From Bacteroidota bacterium (GTDB taxonomy: Bacteria > Bacteroidota > Bacteroidia > Flavobacteriales_E > Vicingaceae): a stretch of DNA of 64,000 nt. Shown piece by piece: positions 34,973-44,284 of the stretch. The notes beneath the pieces were generated by a model that was given only the letters and a program-made list of their open reading frames with translations, had not been told where the DNA came from and made no database searches. The translations under genes were made by a program, and so were the position numbers. Numbering within the stretch: the first letter of the stretch is position 1; each line of letters begins with the position of its first letter. The stretch lies in NCBI GenBank assembly GCA_013112545.1, contig JABFGJ010000005.1:140079-204078 (forward strand), in the 5' to 3' direction.

Positions 34973-37121
34973 CACTTTAATCGAAAAATTTAGCTACGAC
35001 AATAATATTGTTAGGCTATTTGCCAACGCCACCATGTTTTGGGGGATTACTGGTATGGTGGTCGGTCTTACGATCGCATTTCAGTTAATTTTTCCTTCTT
35101 GGAACTTAGGTATTGAATATACTTCTTTTGGAAGGTTGAGACCACTTCATACAAATGCAGTCATTTTTGCTTTTGTTGGAAATGGAATTTTTGCTGGGGT
35201 TTATTACTCTTTACCTCGATTGCTAAAAACTCCGATGTGGAGTAAATTGTTAGGTAAGATTAACTTTTGGGGTTGGCAATTAATTATTGTTTCAGCTGTC
35301 ATTACTCTACCTCTCGGATATACAAGTTCTAAAGAATATGCCGAATTAGAATGGCCTATTGATATTGCTATTACATTAATCTGGGTGGTATTTGGTTGGA
35401 ATATGTTTGCAACTATCCTTAAGCGAAGAGAACGTCACCTTTATGTTGCAATTTGGTTCTACATCGCAACTTTTGTTACCGTTGCTGTTTTGCACCTTGT
35501 AAACTCTTTTGCATTACCAGTTAGTTTTATGAAAAGTTATTCTTGGTATGCAGGAGTACAAGATGCTTTAGTGCAATGGTGGTATGGGCACAATGCGGTT
35601 GCATTCTTTTTAACTACCCCATATTTAGGTCTGATGTATTATTTCGTTCCGAAAGCTGCAAATAGACCTGTATTCTCTTATCGACTTTCGATTATTCACT
35701 TTTGGGCTCTAATTTTCTTATACATATGGGCGGGGCCTCATCATTTGCTTTATACCGCTTTACCTGATTGGGCGCAATCATTAGGTGTAGTCTTTTCAGT
35801 GATGTTAATTGCTCCTTCTTGGGGTGGTATGATAAACGGGCTCTTAACCTTAAGAGGTGCATGGGATAAAGTGAGAGATTCTGTGGTGCTTAAATTTATG
35901 GTTGTAGCCATTACCGCTTATGGTATGGCAACTTTTGAAGGTCCAATGCTTTCCTTGAAAAATGTAAATGCGATTGCTCACTTTACCGATTGGATTGTCG
36001 CTCACGTTCATGTTGGAGCCCTTGGTTGGAACGGATTTTTAACTTTTGGTATGCTTTATTTCTTATGGCCAATACTATTTAAAACTAAATTATACTCTCA
36101 AAAACTTGCCAACTTCCATTTCTGGATTGGAACCTTGGGTATTCTTTTTTATGCAATTCCGTTGTATTGGGCAGGTTTCGCTCAAAGCCAAATGTGGAAT
36201 GACTTTACAAAAGATGGATTTTTAGTTTATCCTAACTTTTTAGAAACCGTTACCAACATTATCCCAATGTATATGTATAGAGCTGTTGGTGGTACTTTAT
36301 ACTTAATAGGTGCTATTGTAATGGTGGTCAACTTAATCCTTACTGCTAAATCAGGAACTTTTGTAAGAGAAGAACATGCAGAAGCACCGGCTTTGGTTCC
36401 ATTGAGTAAAAATTACAAAGACGAGCATTGGCATAGATGGTTTGAAAGAAAACCAACTCAAATGTTAATCGGGTCTTTAATTGTAATACTTATTGGTGGA
36501 GTTATCGAAATGGTTCCAACATTCTTAGTAGAATCTAATGTACCTACAATAAAAGCTGTAAAACCATACACCCCACTAGAGTTACACGGTAGAGATATAT
36601 ACATACAAGAAGGTTGTGTAAACTGCCACACTCAAATGATACGACCATTTAGATCAGAGACAGAACGATATGGAGAGTATTCTAAAGCTGGAGAATTTGT
36701 ATATGATCACCCATTTTTATGGGGTTCTAAACGTACAGGACCAGATTTGGCCAGAGAAGGTTCTGCTAAATTGAGAAAACCGAATTCTTGGCATTTCAAA
36801 CACATGTATGATCCACGTAGTGTATCTGATGGTTCAATTATGCCTGCATATCCTTGGTTGTTAGACAAGTCTTATGATACCACCATGACTGCTGCTAAAA
36901 TTAGAGCGATGATAACTCTTGGAGTTCCTTATGCTGAAGATTTTCCTGAAAAAGCAAATGCAGATATAGAGCGACAAGCCAACGAAATAGTTGAAAGCAT
37001 GAGAGATTTGCTTGAAGAAGATGGGTTTGAAGTAGCTCCAGATCGAGAGATTATTGCTTTAATTGCTTATTTACAAAGATTGGGTAGAGATATAGAATCA
37101 AAAGAAACTAACGAAAAATAG
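34962..37121 (+). CDS. ccoNO: cbb3-type cytochrome c oxidase subunit I/II fusion
   Basis: 719 residues from ATG 34962 (MNNNTLIEKFSYD); an earlier start at 34911 would lie inside ccoS. The first about 480 residues are CcoN, with heme and CuB histidines in PLHTNAVIFAF, WWYGHNAVAFFL, WAGPHHLLYT and WIVAHVHVG. The C-terminal part is CcoO, a one-span cytochrome c with heme site CVNCH near residue 552 and the distal Met region GSIMPAYPWLL. CcoN-CcoO fusion is usual in Bacteroidota. It is the catalytic core reducing oxygen at low concentrations in the inner membrane. Confidence 0.95.
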   Translation: MNNNTLIEKFSYDNNIVRLFANATMFWGITGMVVGLTIAFQLIFPSWNLGIEYTSFGRLRPLHTNAVIFAFVGNGIFAGVYYSLPRLLKTPMWSKLLGKINFWGWQLIIVSAVITLPLGYTSSKEYAELEWPIDIAITLIWVVFGWNMFATILKRRERHLYVAIWFYIATFVTVAVLHLVNSFALPVSFMKSYSWYAGVQDALVQWWYGHNAVAFFLTTPYLGLMYYFVPKAANRPVFSYRLSIIHFWALIFLYIWAGPHHLLYTALPDWAQSLGVVFSVMLIAPSWGGMINGLLTLRGAWDKVRDSVVLKFMVVAITAYGMATFEGPMLSLKNVNAIAHFTDWIVAHVHVGALGWNGFLTFGMLYFLWPILFKTKLYSQKLANFHFWIGTLGILFYAIPLYWAGFAQSQMWNDFTKDGFLVYPNFLETVTNIIPMYMYRAVGGTLYLIGAIVMVVNLILTAKSGTFVREEHAEAPALVPLSKNYKDEHWHRWFERKPTQMLIGSLIVILIGGVIEMVPTFLVESNVPTIKAVKPYTPLELHGRDIYIQEGCVNCHTQMIRPFRSETERYGEYSKAGEFVYDHPFLWGSKRTGPDLAREGSAKLRKPNSWHFKHMYDPRSVSDGSIMPAYPWLLDKSYDTTMTAAKIRAMITLGVPYAEDFPEKANADIERQANEIVESMRDLLEEDGFEVAPDREIIALIAYLQRLGRDIESKETNEK

Positions 37122-37129
37122 GAAAAGCC

Positions 37130-37342
37130 ATGTTAAAATTTATTAAACACAATATGGATACCATTGCAGGAATTGGAATTTTTCCTTTAATATCCTTTAT
37201 CATTTTCTTCTTATTCTTTATTGTATTATTTGTTTGGGTAATAAATATGAAGAAAACAGAAATAGAACTTTTATCAAATCTCCCATTAAATGCGGACGAT
37301 CAAGTGAATTCCGAATTAACTAATAACACTCCGAACTCATGA
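37130..37342 (+). CDS. ccoQ: cbb3 oxidase small subunit CcoQ
   Basis: A 70-residue single-span protein, 8 bp after ccoNO. The hydrophobic stretch GIFPLISFIIFFLFFIVLFV and the following VWVINMKKTEIELLSNLPL segment match the CcoQ/FixQ layout of one helix followed by a short cytoplasmic tail. CcoQ stabilises the complex and its contact with CcoP. Its last codons overlap the start of ccoP by 4 bp (ATGA). Confidence 0.88.
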   Translation: MLKFIKHNMDTIAGIGIFPLISFIIFFLFFIVLFVWVINMKKTEIELLSNLPLNADDQVNSELTNNTPNS

Positions 37343-38397
37343 AAAATAAATTAGCAACAAAATGGAAGGCATTTATAGCCTTCAGCATCTTACCAAGTGC
37401 ATTATTTGCTCAAGACAACACCTATGTATCAGGGGTTTCAGATATTGCCTTACTAACAATTATGCTATTGGTTATTGTTATTTTACTACTTGTAATAAAT
37501 GCAATTGCTAGATCCATCATTAGCATCAACAGAAAGTTTAATCACAACAACAATACAAATACAATTGCCAAAGCAATTATTGGAATTGTTTTAATTGGAA
37601 GCTCTATCAATGCGAATGCAGCTCCAAACTCAACAGAAGCAGTCCCTTTTGTAATGTCTCAAGGCTTATTTATCACCTTAACTGTTGTTATCTTATTCTT
37701 GGCTGCCATCATCATGTATCTTTTTAATACCTTAAAAATCATGATTAAGCTTCAAAGTGGTGAAAGTTTTGAAGATGAAAAAGATTCAGTTTTTGATGTA
37801 ATCAATTCAAGTTTAACCGATAATGTTCCAATTGAAGACGAGTCAAATGTTATGCTTGACCACGAATATGACGGAATAAGGGAACTTGATAACAATTTGC
37901 CCCCCTGGTGGAAATACATGTTCTACGGAACAATCATTTTTTCTTTTGTTTACATGTTTAGGTATCATGTAACAGGCGATGGGCAATTGCAAACCGAAGA
38001 GTACCTTACTGAAATGGCAGAAGCTGCTATCGAAAAAGAAACTGCTATGGCAGAAGCTGGCGACCAAGTTACTGAGGACAATGTAAGCCTTATGATTAGC
38101 GAAGCAGACCTTGAAAAAGGAGCAGCCATATATGCGGGCAATTGTGCAACCTGTCATAGAGCAGATGGTGGTGGTGGTGCAGGGCCAAACTTAACTGATG
38201 AATATTGGATTCATGGAGGAAGTATTGGCAAAGTTTTCGCGACCATAAAATACGGAGTTCCTGCAAAAGGTATGATTGCTTGGCAAAGTCAATTTAATCC
38301 AACACAAATTCAACAAGTTTCAAGTTATGTATTAAGCCTTCAAGGAAGCAACCCAGCGGGCGGCACAGCTCCTCAGGGTGAAAAGTGGACAGAGTAA
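37339..38397 (+). CDS. ccoP: cbb3 oxidase cytochrome c subunit CcoP, single heme
   Basis: 352 residues. Three hydrophobic segments in the first 130 residues (one at about 30-52, one at about 74-92, one at about 105-127) precede the conserved CcoP anchor LPPWWKYMFYGTIIFSFVY near 190-208. One heme site, CATCH, is at about 269-273, with a distal-Met region VPAKGMIAWQ. Proteobacterial CcoP has two hemes; this one has a single heme and a longer N-terminal membrane part, the pattern seen in Bacteroidota. It receives electrons from soluble or membrane c-type cytochromes for CcoNO. Confidence 0.92.
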   Translation: MKNKLATKWKAFIAFSILPSALFAQDNTYVSGVSDIALLTIMLLVIVILLLVINAIARSIISINRKFNHNNNTNTIAKAIIGIVLIGSSINANAAPNSTEAVPFVMSQGLFITLTVVILFLAAIIMYLFNTLKIMIKLQSGESFEDEKDSVFDVINSSLTDNVPIEDESNVMLDHEYDGIRELDNNLPPWWKYMFYGTIIFSFVYMFRYHVTGDGQLQTEEYLTEMAEAAIEKETAMAEAGDQVTEDNVSLMISEADLEKGAAIYAGNCATCHRADGGGGAGPNLTDEYWIHGGSIGKVFATIKYGVPAKGMIAWQSQFNPTQIQQVSSYVLSLQGSNPAGGTAPQGEKWTE

Positions 38398-38409
38398 AAA
38401 ATAGTTAAT

Positions 38410-39837
38410 TTGGAAGAAAAGGAAAAATATATGGACCAAAGTTTTCGCGATTCTATCGGTACTATCGATGAATCGGGAAAACGACAATGGATATATCCAA
38501 AAAAACCTAAAGGTAAATTACACAATTACAGAGTATGGGTTAGCATTTTTTTGCTAACCTTACTTTTCTCAGGACCCTTCATCCGCATAGGCGGGCAACC
38601 CCTTTTACTATTAAATATTTTTGAGCGAAAATTTGTCATTTTTGGGCAAGTTTTTTGGCCTCAAGATTTTTACATTTTTGTACTGATCATGCTTTGCATG
38701 GTTTTATTTATTGTCCTTTTTACCGTTGTCTTTGGCCGAATCTTTTGTGGCTGGGTTTGCCCACAAACAATTTTTATGGAAATGGTATTCCGAAAAATAG
38801 AATACTGGATAGAAGGTGACTTTAAACAACAAAAAAAATTAAATGACAGCCCTTGGAATGCCGAAAAGATTAGAAAGAAAGGGCTAAAAACACTTGTTTT
38901 TTTAGCAATCTCATTTATTGTATCTAATACTTTCCTAGCCTACATTATTGGTTCAGAAGCTTTAATCGAAATTGTAACAGATTCACCCGCTAATCACATT
39001 GCTGGACTAATATCTATTTTATTGTTTACCGGTGTTTTTTACTTTGTATTTGCCTGGTTTCGCGAGCAAGTTTGTATCGTTGTGTGCCCCTATGGAAGGT
39101 TGCAAGGGGTAATGCTTGACAGAAACTCCATAGTTGTTGCCTATGACTACATTCGAGGTGAAATACGCGGCAAATTTCGTAAGAACGAAAGTCGTGAAGA
39201 AACCAAAAAAGGAGACTGTATTGACTGCAATCAATGTGTTAATGTTTGCCCTACAGGCATTGACATTAGAAACGGAACACAACTAGAATGCGTTAACTGT
39301 ACTGCTTGTATAGATGCCTGCGACCACATGATGGAAAGTGTTGGGCTGCCAAAAGGGCTTATCAGATATGATTCGGAAGAAAACATAGTGAGCAAGAAAG
39401 GGAAAATTTGGACTCCTAGAATAATTGGATATACCATTGTTTTAAGTTTGATTTTAGCGCTTGTCACTTTCTTATTGTTAAGCAGACCTCAAATTGATAT
39501 TACTGTTTTAAAAACTCCAGGGCAAGAGTATCAAAAGCACGAAAACGACATCATCAGCAACATGTATAACTACAAGGTAATCAACAAAACCTTTGACAGT
39601 ATTCCCGCAGATATCCGCTTGCTAAACACCGAAGGTCGTATAGAAATGATTGGTCATAAAAATTTAATCGTTCCTGCTGAATCCATGACCGAAGGAACCT
39701 TTTTTGTTTACATCGACAAATCCTTACTCGAGGATAGAAAATCTGATATCAGCATAGGAATTTATAATCAAGATGGAGAATTAATGGACAGCTACGAAAC
39801 TAGCTTTCTTGCACCTGTTAAACGAAAAAGAAAATGA
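38410..39837 (+). CDS. ccoG: cbb3 oxidase accessory protein CcoG (FixG/RdxA)
   Basis: 475 residues from a TTG at 38410, or 468 from ATG 38431 (MDQSFRDSIG). Several N-terminal spans contain the CGWVCPQTIFMEMVFRKIE motif of the NapH/FixG family. Two 4Fe-4S motifs follow, CIDCNQCVNVCPTGIDI and CVNCTACIDACD, then another span and a C-terminal immunoglobulin-like FixG domain. CcoG reduces Cu(II) for cbb3 assembly. It follows ccoP by 12 bp and overlaps ccoH by 4 bp. Confidence 0.93.
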   Translation: MEEKEKYMDQSFRDSIGTIDESGKRQWIYPKKPKGKLHNYRVWVSIFLLTLLFSGPFIRIGGQPLLLLNIFERKFVIFGQVFWPQDFYIFVLIMLCMVLFIVLFTVVFGRIFCGWVCPQTIFMEMVFRKIEYWIEGDFKQQKKLNDSPWNAEKIRKKGLKTLVFLAISFIVSNTFLAYIIGSEALIEIVTDSPANHIAGLISILLFTGVFYFVFAWFREQVCIVVCPYGRLQGVMLDRNSIVVAYDYIRGEIRGKFRKNESREETKKGDCIDCNQCVNVCPTGIDIRNGTQLECVNCTACIDACDHMMESVGLPKGLIRYDSEENIVSKKGKIWTPRIIGYTIVLSLILALVTFLLLSRPQIDITVLKTPGQEYQKHENDIISNMYNYKVINKTFDSIPADIRLLNTEGRIEMIGHKNLIVPAESMTEGTFFVYIDKSLLEDRKSDISIGIYNQDGELMDSYETSFLAPVKRKRK

Positions 39838-40268
39838 AAATAAATTGGGGTTCTGGAATCGCTGCGCTTTACATCACATTCGTTGTTTTTGTGTTGGCTA
39901 TGGTTTATATGGCTTTTGGTGAAAAATACGAGCTAGTTACTGAAGATTATTATCAGCAAGAAATTGAATTTCAAGGTAAAATCGACAGATCAACAAATGC
40001 TTATGCCCTAGATGATAAACTAAAAATTAGTGTGAAAGATGGGCATTTAATTCTCGATTTTCCCAAATCTAAAAGTGCTACATCTGGTTTAATTCACTTC
40101 TTTAGGCCTTCTGACAAAAGTGCTGATTTTGACGCTACAATTGACCTTGATGAAGGGGTACAAGAAATTGATTTAAACAAATTTCTAAAAGGAAAATACC
40201 TCGTAAAAACAGAGTGGGAAAATGAGGGTAAAGAATATTTTCAAGAAGACATTATAATTATACCCTAA
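39834..40268 (+). CDS. ccoH: cbb3 oxidase assembly protein FixH/CcoH
   Basis: 144 residues with one N-terminal span (IAALYITFVVFVLAMVYMAF) and a periplasmic beta-sandwich. The motif LVTEDYYQQEIEFQGKIDR just after the membrane segment is the family signature, with the conserved YY and Q residues. CcoH interacts with CcoN during early assembly. It overlaps ccoG (ATGA) and abuts the next gene without a gap. Confidence 0.9.
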   Translation: MKINWGSGIAALYITFVVFVLAMVYMAFGEKYELVTEDYYQQEIEFQGKIDRSTNAYALDDKLKISVKDGHLILDFPKSKSATSGLIHFFRPSDKSADFDATIDLDEGVQEIDLNKFLKGKYLVKTEWENEGKEYFQEDIIIIP

Positions 40269-40973
40269 ATGGAATATTGGACTGCATTTACAATTGGTTT
40301 ATTAGGAAGCATGCATTGTGTAGGTATGTGCGGCCCAATTGCATTTGCACTTCCACTTAATAGAGCCTCTGTTTGGTCCATTTATTTCGGTAGCCTATTA
40401 TATAATCTTGGAAGGTTGACCACATACTTTTTTCTAGGTTTGGGTTTTGGACTATTGGGTTTTGGAGTTGCTCTGGCTGGCTTTCAACAGAGCTTGTCTA
40501 TCCTCGTTGGTATTGGAATGATATTAAGTATATTAATCCCCTTTTTCTTAAAAAGAAACCTCAGCCTATTCAGCAAATGGAACCTTTATGTTGGCGCGGT
40601 GAAAGGCAGTCTCGGGAAACGATTTGGCAACAAATCTCCTATTAATTTATTAAGCATTGGCCTGCTAAATGGCCTCTTACCCTGCGGGCTAGTTTATATG
40701 GGCTTAGCAGGTGCAACAGCCATGGCAAACCCTTTAAATGGAGGTTTATTTATGTTCCTTTTTGGGCTTGGAACATTACCCTTAATGCTTGCTGTTTCAA
40801 TTATGGGCAGCAGCTTAAAGCTATCTTTTAAAAACAAAATTAAAAAAGCGAACCCTGTTTTTATTATAATCATTGGTGCTGTTTTTATATTGAGAGGAAT
40901 GAACCTTGGGATTCCTTTACTCAGTCCTAAAATAGTAGCAGAATCTACAGAAATTATAACTTGTCATGAATAA
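40269..40973 (+). CDS. SafE/TauE-like membrane protein of the cbb3 operon
   Basis: A 234-residue protein with about six spans and the metal-binding-like motif GSMHCVGMCGPIAFALP at residues 14-30, followed later by GLLPCGLVYMGLAGA. This is the heavy-metal-transport group within the sulfite exporter TauE/SafE and DsbD-like families, regularly found after fixH in Bacteroidota. The paired cysteines suggest copper handling or thiol transfer for oxidase assembly, but the direct role is unproven. It starts at the base after the ccoH stop and overlaps the downstream decarboxylase gene by 8 bp. Confidence 0.82.
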   Translation: MEYWTAFTIGLLGSMHCVGMCGPIAFALPLNRASVWSIYFGSLLYNLGRLTTYFFLGLGFGLLGFGVALAGFQQSLSILVGIGMILSILIPFFLKRNLSLFSKWNLYVGAVKGSLGKRFGNKSPINLLSIGLLNGLLPCGLVYMGLAGATAMANPLNGGLFMFLFGLGTLPLMLAVSIMGSSLKLSFKNKIKKANPVFIIIIGAVFILRGMNLGIPLLSPKIVAESTEIITCHE

Positions 40974-42216
40974 AATTGGAATGAATTGGAATGCATTAAC
41001 TCGATCCGAAATACTAAAGCGGGTTGATGATGCATTGGCTAAAAATCAAAATTATCACAACAATCCCATTTTAGGAATACCTGGTACTTATTTAGACCAA
41101 GAAGAGTTTTATAAAGATGCTGAATTTTTGAAAAAAGCTCCCTTTTTGAAAACCTTAATTGCAAATCCAAACCATATCGGATGCCATACCCTTGGGCATG
41201 ATAGTTCACCTATTTTTAATGGAACACAGGAAATAGAAAGAGAATTAATAACCTTATGTGCCGAACAAATTTTTAAAGGCAGAAAAGGGCAACAAGATGG
41301 TTATGTAGCAACTGGGGGAACAGAAGCAAACCTCGAAGCCATGTGGATTTATCGAAATTATTTTCGAAAAGAATACGAAGCTAAGCCAGAACAAGTTGGC
41401 GTTATCTTTTCTGAAGACACCCACTACTCTATTGCCAAAGGTTGCGATTTGTTGCAAATAAAACCCATCATGCTTCCTGTTGATGATGAAAGCAGGCAAA
41501 TTCAAGAAGACACCTTTCGAGAGAAAGTAAGCCAAGCTAGAAAAAATGGAATCAAATACTTTATTGTCATTATAAATCTTTCTACTACCATGTTTGGTTC
41601 CGTAGATCAAATAGAACCCATTGCTAGTTTTCTGGAAGAAAAAGAATTTCCTTTTAAAATTCATTTAGATGCTGCTTTTGGTGGTTTCATCTATCCGTTT
41701 ACAAATCCGAAGAGCAAGCACAATTTCAGCAATCCAAGGGTTAGTTCCATTTCGATTGATGCGCATAAAATGTTACAAGCCCCATACGGCACTGGTTTAT
41801 TTTTAATTCGCAAAGGTTTTATGCATTATGTTACAACCGATGAAGCCCAATATGTGCCAGGCCTTGATTATACAATTTGTGGTAGCAGAAGCGGCGCAAA
41901 TGCTATAGTTATATGGATGTTACTCATGTCTTATGGTGCTATCGGCTGGAAAAACAAAATGAATGAACTCATACAACGAACTGACTACCTCTGCGAAAAA
42001 TTAGATAAACTTGGATTAAGATATTTTAGAAATCCTCACATCAACATTGTGACCATTCGAGCCAATCAAATTCCCGATGCAATTGCTAGAAAATATGAAC
42101 TTGTTGCCGACACTTACGAACATCGACCAAGCTGGTGGAAAATAGTAGTGATGGATCATGTAAAAATGGAATTATTGGTCCAATTTATTGAAGAATTAGA
42201 GGCCGAAATGGTTTAA
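40966..42216 (+). CDS. PLP-dependent group II decarboxylase
   Basis: A 416-residue pyridoxal-phosphate enzyme of the group II decarboxylase fold (glutamate, histidine and aromatic amino acid decarboxylases). TGGTEANLEAMW holds the phosphate-binding loop, HLDAAFGG the pyridine-nitrogen Asp, and SISIDAHKMLQAPYGTG the Schiff-base Lys. The substrate is not clear, because the loop regions do not identify one amino acid. Its start overlaps the SafE-like gene by 8 bp (ATGAATAA), so it is translated with the cbb3 cluster, an unusual setting. Induction with the oxidase under low oxygen is therefore likely, by inference. Confidence 0.88.
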   Translation: MNKIGMNWNALTRSEILKRVDDALAKNQNYHNNPILGIPGTYLDQEEFYKDAEFLKKAPFLKTLIANPNHIGCHTLGHDSSPIFNGTQEIERELITLCAEQIFKGRKGQQDGYVATGGTEANLEAMWIYRNYFRKEYEAKPEQVGVIFSEDTHYSIAKGCDLLQIKPIMLPVDDESRQIQEDTFREKVSQARKNGIKYFIVIINLSTTMFGSVDQIEPIASFLEEKEFPFKIHLDAAFGGFIYPFTNPKSKHNFSNPRVSSISIDAHKMLQAPYGTGLFLIRKGFMHYVTTDEAQYVPGLDYTICGSRSGANAIVIWMLLMSYGAIGWKNKMNELIQRTDYLCEKLDKLGLRYFRNPHINIVTIRANQIPDAIARKYELVADTYEHRPSWWKIVVMDHVKMELLVQFIEELEAEMV

Positions 42217-42613
42217 GTTCACTTTCTTCATTTTTAATATAAATGAACAACAGTTCGATTTGTGAAAAAATTTGTGGACATCATTAATCTTTCTTCAATT
42301 TTTTTCAAGGGACAGACTAACCTATTTACATTTATAGTTCAATTGGCTTATATAGTTCGTTTTGTTATCCTTCAGAATAACTTCCCTTTTGTTAAAAGGC
42401 AATCCCAAAATATAAATTTATATTTGTTGCGATTCTATCGTATGTTATTAATTTGCAGAGATTTGAATTTAAAATCATACATGCATAAAAATTACCATAA
42501 AGGTTTTATAGGACAGAAATATTTTTAAATTCATTTGTCGGTTTAATTCATTGCAGAATCATTTACATTCTTAGTTACTATGGTTAAGTTTGTGCTGAAT
42601 TTAAAAATAAAGC
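42217..42613 (+). other. AT-rich intergenic region upstream of aldehyde dehydrogenase
   Basis: 397 bases. A frame of 88 codons from GTG 42262 has an implausible, patchily hydrophobic composition and no family features, so I do not call it. A good -7 box (TAAGTTTG) lies at 42585-42592. No terminator hairpin for the cbb3 operon was seen, which is notable given its length. Confidence 0.5.
42585..42592 (+). promoter_or_regulatory. -7 box of the ALDH7-type gene
   Basis: TAAGTTTG fits TAnnTTTG fully, 21 bp before the ATG at 42614. No TTG occurs 17-23 bp upstream, so the -33 contact is uncertain. Confidence 0.5.
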
Positions 42614-44140
42614 ATGAAAGATTTCTTAAAAACCCTAGGTTTATCAGAAAATAACAACGGTACTTCTACTGGTCAAAAATCAGTAGCATCAACAACATTC
42701 GAATTAAGTTCTTATTCCCCAGTTGATGGTCAATTAATTGGAAAAGTAAGCGCAACCACGCCGCAACAATATGAAGAAGCGGTACAAACAGCTGCTGCTG
42801 CTTTTAAGGTTTGGAAACAAAAACCAGCACCACTACGCGGAGAGATTGTCAGACAATTTGGAGAGAAATTAAGAGCGAAAAAAGAAGCATTAGGCTCCTT
42901 GGTTTCTTATGAAATGGGGAAATCTTACCAAGAAGGATTAGGAGAGGTTCAAGAAATGATTGACATCTGCGATTTTGCTGTTGGTTTATCTCGTCAGCTT
43001 CATGGTTTAACCATGCATTCTGAAAGACCGATGCACCGCATGTACGAGCAATATCATCCTTTGGGAATTGTAGGAATTATTTCTGCATTTAATTTCCCAG
43101 TTGCAGTTTGGGCGTGGAACACTGCTTTAGCTTGGGTTTCAGGTGATGTATGTATTTGGAAACCTTCAGAAAAAACACCTCTTTGTGGTGTTGCTTGTCA
43201 AAACATAATGGCAGAAGTGCTAAAAGAAAATGACTTACCAGAAGGCATTAGTGTATTAATCAATGGCGATTATAAAATTGGTGAATTAATGACCAATGAC
43301 AAACGAGTTCCATTAATTTCGGCAACAGGTTCTATCCGTATGGGAAAAATAGTGGCGCAAGCCGTTGCAGCAAGATTGGGTAAATCTTTATTGGAATTAG
43401 GCGGAAACAATGCCGTTATCTTAACTGAAACAACAGACTTAAAAATGTCAATTCCCGCTTTAGTTTTTGGGGCGGTTGGCACTTGCGGTCAGCGTTGCAC
43501 ATCTACCAGAAGATTGATTATTCACGAAAGTATTTACGATACCGTAAAAGACAATCTAGTAAGCGCATACAAGCAAATACGTGTTGGAAATCCATTGGAT
43601 GAAAACAACCACGTTGGTCCTTTAATTGACAAAGATGCAGTAGCTAGTTATTTAAAAGCCCTAGAAGAAGTGAAAAAAGCAGGCGGAAACATCTTAGTTG
43701 ATGGCGGTGTTTTAAGTGGCGACGGCTTTGAGTCTGGCTGTTATGTAAAACCAGCGATTGCCGAAGCGGATAACGCATGGGAAATAGTGCAACATGAAAC
43801 CTTTGCTCCGGTATTATACATCATGAAATACAGCACATTGGAAGAAGCCATAGCTTTGCAAAATGGTGTAGTTCAAGGACTTTCTTCAGCTATAATGACA
43901 ACTAACATGCGCGACATGGAAACATTCTTGTCTGTAAATGGCTCTGATTGTGGCATTGCCAATGTAAACATCGGAACATCTGGTGCAGAAATTGGTGGCG
44001 CATTTGGTGGCGAAAAAGAAACAGGTGGCGGTAGAGAATCTGGATCTGACGCTTGGAAAATTTACATGAGAAGACAAACAAACACCATCAATTATGGTAC
44101 TGAATTGCCTTTAGCACAAGGCATCAAGTTTGAGTTGTAA
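42614..44140 (+). CDS. ALDH7-type aminoadipate-semialdehyde (piperideine-6-carboxylate) dehydrogenase
   Basis: A 508-residue aldehyde dehydrogenase of the ALDH7 group (antiquitin, bacterial AmaB/Pcd). Catalytic Cys295 lies in GTCGQRCTSTRRL, base Glu261 in LELGGNNAVIL, and oxyanion Asn160 in SAFNFPVAVWAWN; these stretches are diagnostic of ALDH7. It oxidises alpha-aminoadipate semialdehyde, in equilibrium with piperideine-6-carboxylate, during lysine breakdown in the cytoplasm. A lysine 6-aminotransferase gene is not adjacent. A single-gene unit is likely, with a strong terminator directly downstream. Confidence 0.9.
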   Translation: MKDFLKTLGLSENNNGTSTGQKSVASTTFELSSYSPVDGQLIGKVSATTPQQYEEAVQTAAAAFKVWKQKPAPLRGEIVRQFGEKLRAKKEALGSLVSYEMGKSYQEGLGEVQEMIDICDFAVGLSRQLHGLTMHSERPMHRMYEQYHPLGIVGIISAFNFPVAVWAWNTALAWVSGDVCIWKPSEKTPLCGVACQNIMAEVLKENDLPEGISVLINGDYKIGELMTNDKRVPLISATGSIRMGKIVAQAVAARLGKSLLELGGNNAVILTETTDLKMSIPALVFGAVGTCGQRCTSTRRLIIHESIYDTVKDNLVSAYKQIRVGNPLDENNHVGPLIDKDAVASYLKALEEVKKAGGNILVDGGVLSGDGFESGCYVKPAIAEADNAWEIVQHETFAPVLYIMKYSTLEEAIALQNGVVQGLSSAIMTTNMRDMETFLSVNGSDCGIANVNIGTSGAEIGGAFGGEKETGGGRESGSDAWKIYMRRQTNTINYGTELPLAQGIKFEL

Positions 44141-44164
44141 GTTATAATTCAAATATCTTTTTTA

Positions 44165-44204
44165 AAAAACCCCTTTCAAGTATTTCTTGAAGGGGTTTTG
44201 TTTT
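44165..44204 (+). terminator. Intrinsic terminator after the ALDH7 gene
   Basis: AACCCCTTTCAAG pairs with CTTGAAGGGGTT around the loop TATTT; the stem is perfect, flanked by A- and T-runs (TTTTGTTTT). It lies about 25 bp after the stop at 44140 and before the cysS promoter. Confidence 0.88.
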
Positions 44205-44284
44205 AAGAAAAAAATAAGAATCAAAATAATCACCTCGGAAATTTCTTTATTCGTTTCTTTGCAAGCTAATTCACAAGATTTGCG

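Noticed and set aside
42262..42528. 88-codon frame on the plus strand before the ALDH7-type gene
   Set aside because: GTG start, residue composition typical of translated AT-rich intergenic DNA, no family features and no ribosome site; kept as intergenic.
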